NCBI RefSeq assembly: GCF_038050405.1
Contig: NZ_CP150901.1
Coordinates: 3,782,001-3,846,000 of the forward strand
Direction: 5' to 3'
From: Paraburkholderia sp. IMGN_8
GTDB lineage: Bacteria > Pseudomonadota > Gammaproteobacteria > Burkholderiales > Burkholderiaceae
Length of the DNA stretch: 64,000 nt
How positions within the stretch are numbered: the first letter of the stretch is position 1; every line of letters begins with the position of its first letter. The notes under the pieces were generated by a model. It was not told the origin of the DNA, ran no database searches, and worked only from the letters and a program-made list of their open reading frames with translations. Positions 45,841 through 56,358 of this stretch are shown in pieces. A program made the translations under genes and the position numbers.

Positions 45841-46545
45841 CTAGACAGCGCGGCGAACCATCAATTCCTTGATCTTGCCAATCGCCTTGGTCGGGTTCAG
45901 GCCCTTCGGGCAGACGTCGACGCAATTCATGATGGTATGGCAACGGAACAGACGGTACGGATCTTCCAGGTTGTCGAGGCGTTCACCGGTCGCTTCGTCG
46001 CGGCTATCCGCGATGAAGCGATAGGCTTGCAGCAGGCCCGCCGGACCGACGAACTTGTCCGGATTCCACCAGAAGCTCGGGCACGAAGTCGAGCAGCTTG
46101 CGCACAGGATACATTCGTACAGGCCGTCCAGTTCGTCGCGTTCTTCCGGCGACTGCAGACGTTCCTTTTCCGGCGGCGGCGTATCGTTGATCAGGTACGG
46201 CTTGATCGAGTGATACTGGTTGAAGAACTGCGTGAAGTCGCAGATCAGGTCACGCACGACAGGCAGGCCCGGCAGCGGGCGCAGCACGATCTTCTGCGGC
46301 AGGTCGTTCAGGTTCGTCAGACAAGCCAGACCGTTCTTGCCGTTGATGTTCATTGCGTCCGAACCGCACACGCCTTCGCGGCACGAACGGCGGAACGACA
46401 GCGTTTCGTCGACAGCCTTCAGCTTGACGAGCGCGTCGAGCAGCATGCGTTCGTGCGAGTCGATGTCGATCTCGTACGTTTGCATGCGCGGCGCTGCGTC
46501 CTTATCCGGGTCGTAGCGGTAAATTTCAAATGTACGCTTAGCCAT
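45841..46545 (-). CDS. sdhB: Succinate dehydrogenase iron-sulfur subunit
   Basis: SdhB passes electrons from the SdhA flavin through [2Fe-2S], [4Fe-4S] and [3Fe-4S] clusters to quinone. The 234-residue protein has all cluster motifs: CREGVCGSD with a later C for the 2Fe, [12 protein letters not shown] for the 4Fe, and [15 protein letters not shown] for the 3Fe cluster. AAAGGAATTC precedes the ATG. It is 24 bp downstream of sdhA. Confidence 0.97.
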   Translation of the reverse strand: MAKRTFEIYRYDPDKDAAPRMQTYEIDIDSHERMLLDALVKLKAVDETLSFRRSCREGVCGSDAMNINGKNGLACLTNLNDLPQKIVLRPLPGLPVVRDLICDFTQFFNQYHSIKPYLINDTPPPEKERLQSPEERDELDGLYECILCASCSTSCPSFWWNPDKFVGPAGLLQAYRFIADSRDEATGERLDNLEDPYRLFRCHTIMNCVDVCPKGLNPTKAIGKIKELMVRRAV

Positions 46546-46569
46546 TTCTGAATTCCTTTGACTTGTGCC

Positions 46570-48345
46570 TTAGAAGGTCCGCGCTTTCGGCGGAACCGAT
46601 TCGACTGTCAGCGGTTGCATGTGAACCCGCTTGTAGTCGAGGCGATCGCCTTCGCTGAACCACAGCGTATGGCGCAGCCAGTTTTCGTCGTCGCGATGTT
46701 CGAAGTCGTTTTGCGCGTGCGCGCCGCGGCTTTCCTTGCGCGCTTCGGCGGAGACCATCGTGGCGCGTGCCACTTCGATCAGGTTCGCCACTTCCAGCGC
46801 TTCGACGCGCGCGGTGTTGAACACCTTCGACTTGTCCTTCAGGTGAATGTTGTCGACACGTTCAGCCACTTCGCGAATGCGCTCGACGCCTTCTGCCAGC
46901 AACGCCGAAGTACGGAACACGCCGGCGTGCGCCTGCATCGTGGCGCGAATGTCGTTCGCGACGTTTTGCGTGTATTCGCCCGACGAGGACTTGTCCAACT
47001 TGTCCAGACGCGACAGCGCGAAATCGGCGGCGTCGGCCGGCAGCGGCTTGTGTTCCTTGATGTCCTTCACGTGCTTGACGATGTGGTTGCCGGCCGCGCG
47101 GCCGAACACCACTAGGTCGAGCAGCGAGTTCGTGCCGAGACGGTTTGCGCCGTGCACCGACACGCACGAGCATTCGCCCACTGCATAGAAACCGTTGACC
47201 GGCTCTTCGTGACCGCGCGACGTCCCCACGACCTGGCCGTGAATGTTCGTCGGAATACCGCCCATCTGATAGTGAATGGTCGGCACGACCGGGATCGGCT
47301 CCTTGATACAGTCGACGTTCGCGAACTTCAGCGCGATTTCGCGGATCGACGGCAGACGCTTCATGATCGTCTCGGCGCCGATGTGCGACAGGTCGAGCAG
47401 CACGTGATCCTTGTTCGGACCCACGCCGCGGCCTTCCTTGATTTCCTGGTCCATCGAACGCGAAACGAAGTCGCGCGGCGCCAGATCCTTCAGCGTCGGC
47501 GCGTAACGTTCCATGAAACGCTCGCCGTTCGAGTTACGCAGAATGCCGCCTTCGCCGCGCACGCCTTCGGTAATCAGCACGCCCGCGCCGGCCACGCCGG
47601 TCGGGTGGAATTGCCAGAATTCCATGTCTTGCAGTGCGATGCCCGAACGCGCAGCCATACCCAGGCCGTCACCGGTGTTGATGAACGCATTCGTGGATGC
47701 CGCGAAGATCCGGCCAGCACCGCCCGTGGCGAACAGCGTGGTCTTGCCTTCGAGGATGTAGACGTCGCCGGTTTCCATTTCCAGCGCGGTCACGCCGAGC
47801 ACGTCGCCGTCGGCGTCGCGGATCAGGTCCAGCGCCATCCATTCGACGAAGAACTGCGTCTTTGCTGCAACGTTCTGCTGATACAGCGTGTGCAGCAGCG
47901 CGTGACCGGTACGGTCAGCTGCCGCGCAGGCGCGTTGCACCGGCTTTTCGCCGTAGTTCGCGGTATGGCCGCCGAACGGGCGCTGGTAAATCGTGCCGTC
48001 GGCGTTACGGTCGAACGGCATGCCGAAGTGTTCGAGTTCGTACACGGCGTTCGGTGCTTCGCGGCACATGAACTCGATCGCGTCCTGGTCGCCGAGCCAG
48101 TCTGAGCCCTTGATCGTGTCGTAGAAGTGATAGTGCCAATTGTCTTCGCTCATGTTGCCAAGCGATGCGCCGATGCCGCCTTGGGCAGCCACCGTGTGCG
48201 AACGCGTCGGGAACACCTTCGAGAGCACGCAAACCGACAGACCGGCGCGCGCGAGTTGCAGCGAAGCGCGCATCCCCGAGCCGCCTGCGCCGACGATAAC
48301 CACGTCGAAACGGCGACGCGGCAGAGAATTCTTGATTGCAGCCAT
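46570..48345 (-). CDS. sdhA: Succinate dehydrogenase flavoprotein subunit
   Basis: SdhA oxidises succinate to fumarate with covalently bound FAD, in complex II on the inner face of the membrane. The 591-residue protein has the dinucleotide-binding GAGGSGMRA, the FAD-linked histidine H50 in [11 protein letters not shown], and [22 protein letters not shown]. The start at 48345 ([12 protein letters not shown]) follows sdhD by 4 bp; upstream frame residues are not conserved. The arginine of RLDKLD and the C-terminal domain are intact. Confidence 0.97.
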   Translation of the reverse strand: MAAIKNSLPRRRFDVVIVGAGGSGMRASLQLARAGLSVCVLSKVFPTRSHTVAAQGGIGASLGNMSEDNWHYHFYDTIKGSDWLGDQDAIEFMCREAPNAVYELEHFGMPFDRNADGTIYQRPFGGHTANYGEKPVQRACAAADRTGHALLHTLYQQNVAAKTQFFVEWMALDLIRDADGDVLGVTALEMETGDVYILEGKTTLFATGGAGRIFAASTNAFINTGDGLGMAARSGIALQDMEFWQFHPTGVAGAGVLITEGVRGEGGILRNSNGERFMERYAPTLKDLAPRDFVSRSMDQEIKEGRGVGPNKDHVLLDLSHIGAETIMKRLPSIREIALKFANVDCIKEPIPVVPTIHYQMGGIPTNIHGQVVGTSRGHEEPVNGFYAVGECSCVSVHGANRLGTNSLLDLVVFGRAAGNHIVKHVKDIKEHKPLPADAADFALSRLDKLDKSSSGEYTQNVANDIRATMQAHAGVFRTSALLAEGVERIREVAERVDNIHLKDKSKVFNTARVEALEVANLIEVARATMVSAEARKESRGAHAQNDFEHRDDENWLRHTLWFSEGDRLDYKRVHMQPLTVESVPPKARTF

Positions 48346-48349
48346 TCTT

Positions 48350-48718
48350 TTACACTCTCCAGAGAATCTGCGCAGCGTAGCCCGCACAAGCGAGCAGCCA
48401 GACGATCGTCAGCGACTGAAGCAACAGGCGCGTGCCAACGGGCTTCACATAGTCCATCCAGATGTCGCGGATACCAACCCACGCGTGATAGAACAGCGAG
48501 AGCAGCGTGACGAACGTGGCGAGCTTCATCCATTGCGTCGCGAAGATCGACGCCCAGCCGTCATACGAGAAATCGCGCGCGCCGAAGAACCACGCAAGCA
48601 GGATCACCGTGTAGATCGCCATCACGCAGGCGGTGATGCGCTGGGCGAGCCAGTCGCGCAGACCGTAATGTGCGCCGACGACGAGACGCTTCGGACCGAT
48701 TCGGTTATTAGCTGCCAT
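48350..48718 (-). CDS. sdhD: Succinate dehydrogenase membrane anchor subunit SdhD
   Basis: A 122-residue hydrophobic protein with three membrane helices (about 22-48, 55-80 and 92-118). It anchors SdhAB and helps bind haem b and ubiquinone. The tyrosine/histidine-containing segment [18 protein letters not shown] carries the likely haem ligand H. Its ATG lies 4 bp after the sdhC stop. Confidence 0.93.
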   Translation of the reverse strand: MAANNRIGPKRLVVGAHYGLRDWLAQRITACVMAIYTVILLAWFFGARDFSYDGWASIFATQWMKLATFVTLLSLFYHAWVGIRDIWMDYVKPVGTRLLLQSLTIVWLLACAGYAAQILWRV

Positions 48719-48722
48719 TTTT

Positions 48723-49139
48723 TTAGAATGCTCCGAAGAGTTTGAGCGCGAATGCAATCGTCAGAAGCGACGAAACGACCAGCACCACGATGGAGGTTTG
48801 CTTGCCCTTCTCTTTAGTCGTGAGACCGTGGCTTGTGTCCATGAACAGGTGACGGACGCCGGCGCAGAAGTGAAACAGGAAGGCCCACGCGAGAACGAGC
48901 GTGATGAGCTTGACGACGATGTTGGAGAGGAAGCCTTTGAATACTTCGAAACTAAGTTCGGAAGTGAGGCTCTGATCGAAGAGGTACAGCAGGAACGGAA
49001 GAAAAACAAAAAGCAGACCACCGCTTACGCGGTGCAAGATCGACACTCGCCCCGCTAGCGGGAGACGGTATGCCGTCAATATCTGCCCGATACCGATGTT
49101 CCGGAATTCCGGCCTCGGTTTTTTTACGGCTTCAGCCAT
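48723..49139 (-). CDS. sdhC: Succinate dehydrogenase cytochrome b556 subunit
   Basis: SdhC is the second membrane anchor of complex II. The 138-residue protein has three helices, the family motif with SILHRVSGGLLF (haem/quinone region) and FHFCAGVRHLFMDTSHG with the haem-ligand histidine. It is the first gene of sdhCDAB-sdhE-gltA. Its start at 49139 is preceded by an imperfect inverted repeat. Confidence 0.95.
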   Translation of the reverse strand: MAEAVKKPRPEFRNIGIGQILTAYRLPLAGRVSILHRVSGGLLFVFLPFLLYLFDQSLTSELSFEVFKGFLSNIVVKLITLVLAWAFLFHFCAGVRHLFMDTSHGLTTKEKGKQTSIVVLVVSSLLTIAFALKLFGAF

Positions 49140-49179
49140 GCTAGACCCCTACTATGTAGTCACACTAATCCGCAATTTT

Positions 49180-49249
49180 AGCGCCTTTTTATATCGCGCT
49201 GCAGCGAAAACCACTGCAGGTCCGCTACAGCGTGCGCGATAAAGGCGCC
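49180..49249. repeat. Imperfect inverted repeat in the gntR-sdhC gap
   Basis: GCGCCTTT..ATCGCGC..TGCAGCG on the left is matched by a reverse-complement arm with small gaps on the right. It lies 40-110 bp before sdhC. No T-run follows on the minus strand, so a leader hairpin or a regulatory site is more likely than a terminator. Confidence 0.45.
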
Positions 49250-49296
49250 TTCAAACAGGCGCGCGTGTGGGACGCTGCGCCTTCATTCAGCCCGAC

Positions 49297-50097
49297 TCAG
49301 CTTAGATCGTTCTGATAGTAGTACCCGGTTGTGACATACCAACCACGCCGGACTTCAACCGGCCGGTCCCCGTATGTATAGGACACGCGCTCCACCGACA
49401 GCAGCGGAAAGCCCGCCGGCACATTCAATAGATCAGCCACTGAAGGGTCGGCCGCGACCGCGCGGATTTTCTCCGTCGCGCGGATCATGCGCGTGCCGAA
49501 TTCAGTCTCGAACATCGCGTAGAGGGGACCTTTGTACTCCGACAGGCGTTCGAGCGTGAGTCCGCGGAACACGCCGCCGGGCAGCCAGATTTCGTCGAGC
49601 ACGGTGACTTCGCCGTCGAACTGCAGCAAGCGCTTGATCAACACCACCGGATCGGCGGGCTTCAGATCGAGTTGCCGGGCGATGTCCGCCGAAGCGCGCA
49701 AGCGCCGGCACTCGAGCAGGCGGCTGACGTGCGGATGTTCCGCGCCGTCATCAGCCAGTAATCGGAGGAAGCGAAACTGGGCGCGATCTTCGTTGTGCGT
49801 TGCAACAAAAGTACCCTTGCCCTGGCGGCGCACCAGCAGGTTGTCGGCGGCAAGTTCGTCGATCGCTTTGCGCACTGTCCCCTGACTGACCTTGTATCTG
49901 GCCGCCAATTCGACTTCACTAGGAATGATCTCGCCGGGTTTCCATTCGCCGCTTTCGAGGCTCTGTGTAATCAAGCCCTTGATCTGCTGATACAAGGGGC
50001 TGAAAGTGGGCGACATAGCGGGCGCGGCAGCGGACACACCCTCGCCTGCAGCCCCTTGGCCGTTCGGATTCGTGGTGTTCGCCGGGTTCGAAGTCAT
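49297..50097 (-). CDS. GntR-family (HutC/UTRA type) transcriptional regulator
   Basis: A 266-residue regulator. After a Gly/Ala/Asn-rich tail (1-30) comes a winged helix-turn-helix (about 32-98: YQQIKGLITQSLESGEW, SEVELAARYKVSQGTVRKAI and RRQGKGTFV). A UTRA ligand-binding domain follows (about 115-255). The gene is the first of a minus-strand run ahead of sdhCDAB and divergent from mdh. A perfect 20-bp palindrome 56 bp upstream of its start is the obvious candidate operator. The position suggests it controls TCA genes; the ligand is unknown. Confidence 0.88.
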   Translation of the reverse strand: MTSNPANTTNPNGQGAAGEGVSAAAPAMSPTFSPLYQQIKGLITQSLESGEWKPGEIIPSEVELAARYKVSQGTVRKAIDELAADNLLVRRQGKGTFVATHNEDRAQFRFLRLLADDGAEHPHVSRLLECRRLRASADIARQLDLKPADPVVLIKRLLQFDGEVTVLDEIWLPGGVFRGLTLERLSEYKGPLYAMFETEFGTRMIRATEKIRAVAADPSVADLLNVPAGFPLLSVERVSYTYGDRPVEVRRGWYVTTGYYYQNDLS

Positions 50098-50152
50098 CCG
50101 CGCATTTCATCATAAAGGGCTGGGCCGCGTCTAGGGTTTTCCCCGCAACAGA

Positions 50153-50172
50153 TATGTCTTATATAAGACATA
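50153..50172. promoter_or_regulatory. Perfect 20-bp palindrome, likely GntR operator
   Basis: TATGTCTTATATAAGACATA is a perfect inverted repeat centred between gntR and mdh. Its size and symmetry suit a GntR/HutC dimer. It lies 8 bp before a good minus-35 box for mdh-direction transcription and 56 bp before the gntR start, so it could control both. Confidence 0.65.
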
Positions 50173-50180
50173 AGATAATG

Positions 50181-50209
50181 TTGACTTTGCGCCGTCCGAC
50201 TCCTACACT
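50181..50209 (+). promoter_or_regulatory. Sigma70-like promoter toward mdh
   Basis: TTGACT at 50181-50186 and TACACT at 50204-50209 are separated by 17 bp. It points toward mdh but would give a leader of about 460 bases, so a closer promoter may also be used. Confidence 0.4.
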
Positions 50210-50430
50210 CCTTGTCGAGCAAGGGTTTGCGGGTTTTTCGGCGGCTGTTTTGTGCAGCGCCGCGACGCACCGGCGGCCATTCTGCACCATGCTGTTCCCA
50301 CGCAGTCCAGGTTTCGATTCGCCGCCGTTGTCTGATCAGACGCTTGCCGAAACGCGCTGTTTGCAGGAGCCCGCACGGTGCAGCGACTACCCGGCGCCTT
50401 TTGTGCCCCGCTCCCGCTCTCTCAAGAAAA

Positions 50431-50497
50431 CGCCGGGCCGCCCCAAGTTTTCTTGCCCCCTCGGGGGGCCTGGCGCGAAGCGTCAGGTTTGGGGGCA
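50431..50497. repeat. GC-rich hairpin repeat, copy B
   Basis: CGCCGGGCCGCCCC, then GCCCCCTCGGGGGG, then TTTGGGGGC, in the same layout as the copy at 45765-45834. It lies in the mdh upstream region. Confidence 0.65.
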
Positions 50498-50674
50498 CTC
50501 AGTAGTACAGGTTTCCGGCATGGCGGTCTCGCCGCAGCGCGCTGCACAGCCCCGATACAAATACAGGGCCGTACGCGAACAGTGAATTCCGCCGTGTTTC
50601 ACAACGCTTCGCTGAACGCACATATAGAATGGCGTTTTCCCTAGCGTCTAACGCATCGTCCTGGAGATTTCTCA

Positions 50675-51658
50675 ATGGCTAAGCCCGCAAAGCGCGTTGC
50701 CGTCACCGGCGCCGCAGGTCAAATCGCTTACTCCCTGCTGTTCCGCATTGCCAATGGCGATCTGCTCGGCAAGGATCAGCCGGTGGTCCTGCAACTGCTC
50801 GACCTGCCGCAAGCGCAAGCCGCCGTCAAAGGCGTCGTGATGGAACTGGATGATTGCGCATTCCCGCTGCTGTCGGGCGTCGTGATCACTGACGATCCGA
50901 AGGTCGCATTCAAGGATGCCGACGTCGCTCTGCTGGTCGGCGCCCGTCCGCGTTCGAAAGGCATGGAACGCAAGGATCTGCTGTCGGCCAACGCCGAGAT
51001 CTTCACGGTTCAGGGCAAGGCGCTGAATGAAGTCGCCAGCCGCGACGTAAAGGTGCTGGTGGTCGGCAACCCGGCCAACACCAACGCATACATCGCCATG
51101 AAGTCGGCGCCGGATCTGCCGAAGAAGAACTTCACCGCCATGCTGCGTCTGGACCACAACCGCGCGCTGTCGCAACTGGCCGCCAAGTCGGGCAAGCCGG
51201 TCGCTTCGATCGAAAAGCTGGCTGTGTGGGGCAACCACTCGCCGACCATGTACCCGGATTTCCGCGTCGCCACCGCAGAAGGCCAGGACCTGACCAAGCT
51301 GATCAACGACGAAGAATGGAACCGCAACACGTTCATCCCGACCGTCGGCAAGCGCGGCGCCGCGATCATTGAAGCGCGCGGCCTGTCGTCGGCAGCTTCG
51401 GCAGCTAACGCGGCGATCGACCACGTGCGCGACTGGGTGCTCGGCACGAACGGCAAGTGGGTCACGATGGGTATTCCGTCGGACGGTTCGTATGGCATTC
51501 CGGAAGACATCATCTACGGTGTACCGGTTACGTGCGAAAACGGCGAGTACAAGCGTGTCGAAGGTCTGGAAATCGACGCGTTCTCGCGTGAAAAGATGGA
51601 CGGTACGCTGAACGAGCTGCTCGAAGAGCGCGACGGCGTTCAACACCTGCTCGGCTAA
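50675..51658 (+). CDS. mdh: Malate dehydrogenase (NAD)
   Basis: Mdh oxidises malate to oxaloacetate. The 327-residue protein is of the longer, cytosolic-type family found in beta-proteobacteria: [18 protein letters not shown] for NAD binding, the substrate arginines in [13 protein letters not shown], and the catalytic histidine H188 in [12 protein letters not shown]. It opens the divergent rightward TCA run and is followed by a terminator. Confidence 0.97.
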
Positions 51659-51674
51659 GCGTCTGATGCAGACG

Positions 51675-51717
51675 AACCGGAACTCCGTGGCGTCATCGCG
51701 GCGGGTTCCGGTTTTTT
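51675..51717 (+). terminator. Intrinsic terminator after mdh
   Basis: AACCGGAA and TTCCGGTT form the base of a hairpin with a structured loop, followed by TTTTTT. It lies 17 bp after the mdh stop and separates mdh from the lyase gene. Confidence 0.85.
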
Positions 51718-51862
51718 ACGTGCGAATGGCAGGTACGGCGCTTCGCCACGCCGACGTTCGCATCTGATCCGAACGCGTTTTGCGCGGCTGCTTGACGACG
51801 ATCGAGCAGAGCGCGTCCGAATCAGACTTCACTAAACATTACTCACGCCCCTGACGCCGAAG

Positions 51863-52879
51863 ATGCGCGCCCTCACACCCGCCGAAGTGCTGTTTGACGG
51901 CGAAGCGCCGCCCGCTGTGCTGCCTGCCTGCGATCACTACGCCGGCAGCGAGAAGCTGATGCTGAAATCGCTCGCGTTGCAGCAGCAATTGGGCCCGGTG
52001 TTCGACATCACGCTCGATTGCGAAGACGGCGCGCAGGTCGGCCGCGAAGCGGAACACGCGGAGCTGGTTGCGTCGCTGCTGGGCAGCGAGCATGACCGCT
52101 TCGGCCGCGTCGGCGTGCGGATCCATGACTTCGACCATCCGCACTGGCGTGACGACGTCCGCGTCATTCTGCGCGCCGCAAAGCGAGCACCCGCTTACAT
52201 CACCCTGCCGAAGATCCGCAACGTCCCCGATGCCGCCGAAATGGTCGCGTTCATCGAAGCGACGCGGCGCGAACTCGGCATCGCTCAACCTGTGCCGGTA
52301 CAACTGCTGGTCGAAACACATGGCGCGCTGACGCGCGTGTTCGATCTGGCCGCGCTGCCCGGCGTGGAAGCGCTGAGCTTCGGCCTGATGGACTTCGTCT
52401 CCGCGCACGACGGTGCAATTCCCGATACCGCAATGCGCTCGCCCGGCCAGTTCGATCATCCGCTGGTGCGGCGCGCGAAGCTCGAAATTTCAGCGGCCTG
52501 CCATGCGCATGGCAAGGTACCGTCGCATAACGTCAGCACGGAAGTGCGCGACATAAGCGTGGTCGCCAGCGACGCCGCCCGCGCCCGCAACGAGTTCGGC
52601 TACAGGCGGATGTGGAGCATCCATCCGGCGCAGATCGAAGCGATCGTCGCCGCGTTTGCACCGCGCGACGAAGAGATCGTCACGGCCACTGAAATCTTGC
52701 TGGCCGCACAGTCCGCGCAATGGGGACCGACGCGCAATCACGACACGCTGCACGACCGGGCCAGCTATCGCTACTACTGGTCGGTGCTGCGCCGCGCGCA
52801 ATCCACGGGCCGCGCCGTCCCGCAAGACGCCGCGCCGCTCTTCATGAAAGTGGGCGCTAACGGGCCATCCGCATCATGA
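51863..52879 (+). CDS. HpcH/HpaI aldolase / CitE-like lyase
   Basis: A 338-residue TIM-barrel protein of the citrate lyase beta-subunit/malyl-CoA lyase superfamily. Visible features are [16 protein letters not shown] (metal/substrate aspartate and glutamate), [18 protein letters not shown] with the metal-binding glutamate, [13 protein letters not shown], and [14 protein letters not shown]. CitD and CitF are absent, so it is not classical citrate lyase; a CoA-ester lyase or thioesterase role is possible, but the substrate is unknown. It lies between mdh and prpC and has an ATG with a modest ribosome-binding site. Confidence 0.8.
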   Translation: MRALTPAEVLFDGEAPPAVLPACDHYAGSEKLMLKSLALQQQLGPVFDITLDCEDGAQVGREAEHAELVASLLGSEHDRFGRVGVRIHDFDHPHWRDDVRVILRAAKRAPAYITLPKIRNVPDAAEMVAFIEATRRELGIAQPVPVQLLVETHGALTRVFDLAALPGVEALSFGLMDFVSAHDGAIPDTAMRSPGQFDHPLVRRAKLEISAACHAHGKVPSHNVSTEVRDISVVASDAARARNEFGYRRMWSIHPAQIEAIVAAFAPRDEEIVTATEILLAAQSAQWGPTRNHDTLHDRASYRYYWSVLRRAQSTGRAVPQDAAPLFMKVGANGPSAS

Positions 52880-53048
52880 GCACGATGATCAACGCGGCAG
52901 CCGGCGCGGCAGCGCTGGACGGCGCCCACGCGCATCGTGCAACGGAATCAGGCCATTGCCTGTCGCAGCGGTATGCAGGCATCGAATGCGCGGTTCAACG
53001 GATGGTTCAGCCAGAAGCAACGAGCAGGCACAACGGAGATTGCGGGAG

Positions 53049-54224
53049 ATGAGCGAGACAACGCAAACCGCCGGCACACAAGGCGGTCCTGGCTTCAAAC
53101 CAAAGAAATCCGTCGCGCTGTCGGGCGTGACGGCGGGCAACACTGCGCTGTGCACGGTCGGCAAGACCGGCAACGACCTGCACTATCGCGGCTACGACAT
53201 TCTCGATATCGCGAGCACCTGCGAATTCGAAGAGATCGCGTATCTGCTGGTGCACGAAAAGCTGCCGACGCAAACCGAACTGACCGCTTACAAGACCAAA
53301 CTCAAGGCGCTGCGCGGGCTGCCCGCGAACGTCAAAGCCGCGCTCGAATGGATTCCGGCCGCCGCGCATCCGATGGACGTGATGCGCACCGGCGTGTCGG
53401 TGCTCGGCACGGTGCTGCCGGAAAAAGACGACCACAACCTGCCGGGCGCGCGCGATATCGCCGACAAGCTGATGGCCTCGCTCGGTTCGATGCTGCTGTA
53501 CTGGTATCACTACTCGCACAACGGCAAGCGCATCGAAGTCGAAACCGACGACGATTCGATCGGCGGCCACTTCCTGCATCTGCTGCACGGCGTGGAGCCG
53601 TCGAAAGCGTGGGTCGACGCGATGCACGTGTCGCTGAACCTGTACGCCGAGCATGAATTCAACGCGTCGACCTTCACCGGCCGCGTGATCGCGGGCACGG
53701 GTTCGGACATCTACTCGGCGATCACCGGCGCGATCGGCGCGCTGCGCGGCCCGAAACACGGCGGCGCCAACGAAGCCGCGTTCGAGATCCAGTCGCGCTA
53801 CCAGACGCCCGACGAAGCCGAAGCCGACGTCCGCCGTCGTGTCGAGAACAAGGAAGTGGTGATCGGTTTCGGTCACCCGGTGTACACGATCTCCGACCCG
53901 CGCAACAAGGTAATCAAGGAAGTCGCGAAGAAGCTCTCGAAGGAAGCGGGCAACATGAAGCTGTTCAATATCGCCGAGCGACTTGAAACAGTGATGGCAG
54001 ATGTGAAAAAGTTGTTTCCAAATCTCGACTGGTTCAGCGCGGTTTCGTATCACATGATGGGCGTGCCGACGGCGATGTTCACGCCGCTTTTCGTGATCGC
54101 CCGCGCTGCTGGCTGGAGCGCGCACGTCATCGAGCAGCGGATCGACAACAAGATCATCCGTCCGAGCGCGAATTACACCGGCCCCGAGAATTTGAAGTAC
54201 GTGCCGCTAAATAGGAGAAAATAG
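53049..54224 (+). CDS. prpC: 2-methylcitrate synthase
   Basis: PrpC condenses propionyl-CoA with oxaloacetate to 2-methylcitrate, and often acts as a side citrate synthase. At 391 residues it is the short citrate-synthase type, distinct from GltA. It has [16 protein letters not shown] and [18 protein letters not shown], both characteristic of methylcitrate synthases. The start at 53049 is chosen over in-frame starts from 52956 since the family begins close to [15 protein letters not shown]. No prpB (methylisocitrate lyase) is seen in the window. Confidence 0.92.
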   Translation: MSETTQTAGTQGGPGFKPKKSVALSGVTAGNTALCTVGKTGNDLHYRGYDILDIASTCEFEEIAYLLVHEKLPTQTELTAYKTKLKALRGLPANVKAALEWIPAAAHPMDVMRTGVSVLGTVLPEKDDHNLPGARDIADKLMASLGSMLLYWYHYSHNGKRIEVETDDDSIGGHFLHLLHGVEPSKAWVDAMHVSLNLYAEHEFNASTFTGRVIAGTGSDIYSAITGAIGALRGPKHGGANEAAFEIQSRYQTPDEAEADVRRRVENKEVVIGFGHPVYTISDPRNKVIKEVAKKLSKEAGNMKLFNIAERLETVMADVKKLFPNLDWFSAVSYHMMGVPTAMFTPLFVIARAAGWSAHVIEQRIDNKIIRPSANYTGPENLKYVPLNRRK

Positions 54225-54327
54225 CGGTCGCTGTGCGCTTACGAAGCGCGTGCAGTTAAACCTCGCGGTTCTCCAGACGGCCAACCGCGCAATGTTCAAC
54301 TGAAATTAGATAGAAAGGTTCTCCTCC

Positions 54328-54831
54328 ATGAAAAAGCTGATGATCGCCGCCGTGATTGGCGCCCTGTCCACGACGACGCTAATCGTCGCGACTGACGCCG
54401 TCGCGCAAACGGCGACCACCACGAAGCCGGCTGCCAAGGCTGTGGCGAAGCGCCCGCAACCGAAACGTCTGATCAAACGCAAGCCGAATCCGGCCAAGGA
54501 AGCGAAGGTCGATCCGGTTCCGGAAGGCTCGGAAAAGTGGTCGTGCAATGAAGGTCTGGCGTTCGACCTGAAGGGCGACATGAAGCGTGACCAGATCGTC
54601 ACGGTTCACTGGGCGAACAAGAACTACAATCTGCCGCGTGAATCGACCACCACGGGCGCAGACCGCTTCCACGACGCCGCAACGGGTATGGACCTGGTTG
54701 TGATCCCGACCAAGGCGATGTTGTTCTCGGATAAGGACAGCTCGCGTCTGGCCGACGAGTGCAAGACGGCAGCCATGGTGCAAGGTGCACCGGCTCCGAC
54801 GCAATCGAACGCGATCAACAAGACCAACTAA
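54328..54831 (+). CDS. Secreted MliC-like protein of unknown role
   Basis: A 167-residue protein with a signal peptide (1-26, ending AVAQ), a Lys/Pro/Ala-rich basic linker (about 27-65) and a compact C-terminal domain (about 70-150). The pattern WSCNEGL, then [13 protein letters not shown] and a late cysteine in DECKT resembles MliC-type C-type lysozyme inhibitors; the similarity is only by eye. It sits between prpC and prpD, about 100 bp after prpC and 25 bp before prpD, so it is probably co-transcribed. Why a secreted protein lies in a propionate operon is unclear. Confidence 0.65.
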   Translation: MKKLMIAAVIGALSTTTLIVATDAVAQTATTTKPAAKAVAKRPQPKRLIKRKPNPAKEAKVDPVPEGSEKWSCNEGLAFDLKGDMKRDQIVTVHWANKNYNLPRESTTTGADRFHDAATGMDLVVIPTKAMLFSDKDSSRLADECKTAAMVQGAPAPTQSNAINKTN

Positions 54832-54856
54832 TCAGTTACATCAGGAAAGCTCCCCG

Positions 54857-56308
54857 ATGTCCGCTCCGATTTCCAACGTGCGACCCGACCCGGACCCAGT
54901 CCTGGTCGATATCGTCGATTACGTGCTGGATTTCCCGATCGACAGCACGCTCGCGCTGGAAACCGCGCGTAACTGCCTGATCGATACACTCGGTTGCGGA
55001 CTCGAGGCGCTCACCTACCCGGCCTGCACCAAGCTGATGGGACCGATCGTGCCGGGCACGATCGTCCCCAACGGCGCCAAGGTGCCGGGCACGTCGTTCC
55101 AGCTCGACCCGGTTCAGGCCGCCTTCAACATCGGCGCAATGATCCGCTGGCTGGACTTCAACGACACCTGGCTTGCCGCCGAGTGGGGGCATCCGTCGGA
55201 TAATCTCGGCGGAATTCTGGCCACGGCCGACTGGCTCTCGCGCACTGCCATCGCAGCAGGAAAAAAGCCGCGGACGATGAAAGACGTTTTGATCGCCATG
55301 ATCAAGGCGCACGAAATTCAAGGCTGTATCGCGCTGGAGAACGCCTTCAATAAGGTCGGGCTCGATCATGTGCTGCTGGTGAAGCTGGCATCGACCGCAG
55401 TTGTCGGTCAACTGATTGGGCTGACCCGCGACGAGTTGATCAACGCGATTTCGCAGGCGTTTGTCGATGGACACGCGTTGCGCACGTATCGTCATGCGCC
55501 GAATACCGGCTCGCGCAAGTCGTGGGCCGCAGGCGACGCGACCTCGCGCGCCGTACGGCTCGCGTTGATCGCGAAGACCGGCGAGATGGGATATCCGTCG
55601 GTGCTGACGGCCAAGACGTGGGGCTTCTACGACGTGCTGTTCAAGAGCAACGCGTTCAAGTTTCAGCGCCCGTATGGCTCGTACGTGATGGAAAACGTGC
55701 TGTTCAAGATTTCTTTCCCGGCTGAGTTCCACGCGCAAACCGCGGTGGAAGCAGCGATGACCTTGCACACGCAGCTCGCCGCTAGCGGCAAGCGCGTCGA
55801 AGACATCAAGAAGATCACGATCCGCACGCACGAAGCCGCGATCCGCATCATCGACAAGAAAGGCCCCCTGAACAACCCGGCCGACCGCGATCATTGCATC
55901 CAGTACATGATCGCCGTGCCGCTGATCCATGGCCGCCTGACGGCCGCGGACTATGAAGATTCGATCGCGCACGACCCGTGCATCGATGTGCTGCGTGCCA
56001 AGATGGAATGCGTCGAAGACGCGCAGTTCACGAAGGATTACCACGACCCGGAGAAGCGTTCGATCGCCAATGCACTGACGATCGAATTCAACGACGGGGC
56101 GACGTTCGACGAAGTCGTAGTCGAATACCCGATCGGTCACAAGCGTCGTCGCGAAGACGGGATTCCGTTGCTGGTCGAGAAGTTCAAGACCAACCTCGCG
56201 CGCCGCTTTCCGGTCAAGCAACAACTGGCGATTCTCGACGTGTCACTGGATCAGGCAAGGCTCGAAGCCATGCCGGTCAATGAGTACGTCGATCTGTACA
56301 TCATCTAG
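54857..56308 (+). CDS. prpD: 2-methylcitrate dehydratase
   Basis: PrpD dehydrates 2-methylcitrate to 2-methyl-cis-aconitate. At 483 residues it has the same length as E. coli PrpD as I remember it, and shares its characteristic stretches ([52 protein letters not shown]). It belongs to the MmgE/PrpD family. AGGAAAG precedes the ATG at 54857; the longer frame start is not conserved. The downstream aconitase AcnA may complete the second half of the reaction. Confidence 0.95.
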   Translation: MSAPISNVRPDPDPVLVDIVDYVLDFPIDSTLALETARNCLIDTLGCGLEALTYPACTKLMGPIVPGTIVPNGAKVPGTSFQLDPVQAAFNIGAMIRWLDFNDTWLAAEWGHPSDNLGGILATADWLSRTAIAAGKKPRTMKDVLIAMIKAHEIQGCIALENAFNKVGLDHVLLVKLASTAVVGQLIGLTRDELINAISQAFVDGHALRTYRHAPNTGSRKSWAAGDATSRAVRLALIAKTGEMGYPSVLTAKTWGFYDVLFKSNAFKFQRPYGSYVMENVLFKISFPAEFHAQTAVEAAMTLHTQLAASGKRVEDIKKITIRTHEAAIRIIDKKGPLNNPADRDHCIQYMIAVPLIHGRLTAADYEDSIAHDPCIDVLRAKMECVEDAQFTKDYHDPEKRSIANALTIEFNDGATFDEVVVEYPIGHKRRREDGIPLLVEKFKTNLARRFPVKQQLAILDVSLDQARLEAMPVNEYVDLYII

Positions 56309-56358
56309 TCAAGTTAAGTTAAGTACCGTAGTTCCGCGATCAAACCAAGGAAAACACC

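Larger units (their letters stand above)
50098..50674. promoter_or_regulatory. 577-bp divergent gntR/mdh regulatory region
   Basis: No gene is visible. It contains a palindrome (50153-50172), a plus-strand sigma70-like promoter (50181-50209), a GC-rich hairpin repeat (50431-50497) and an AT-rich TATAGAAT element near 50630 that could be a proximal mdh promoter. The mdh ribosome-binding site is CTGGAG. Confidence 0.6.
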
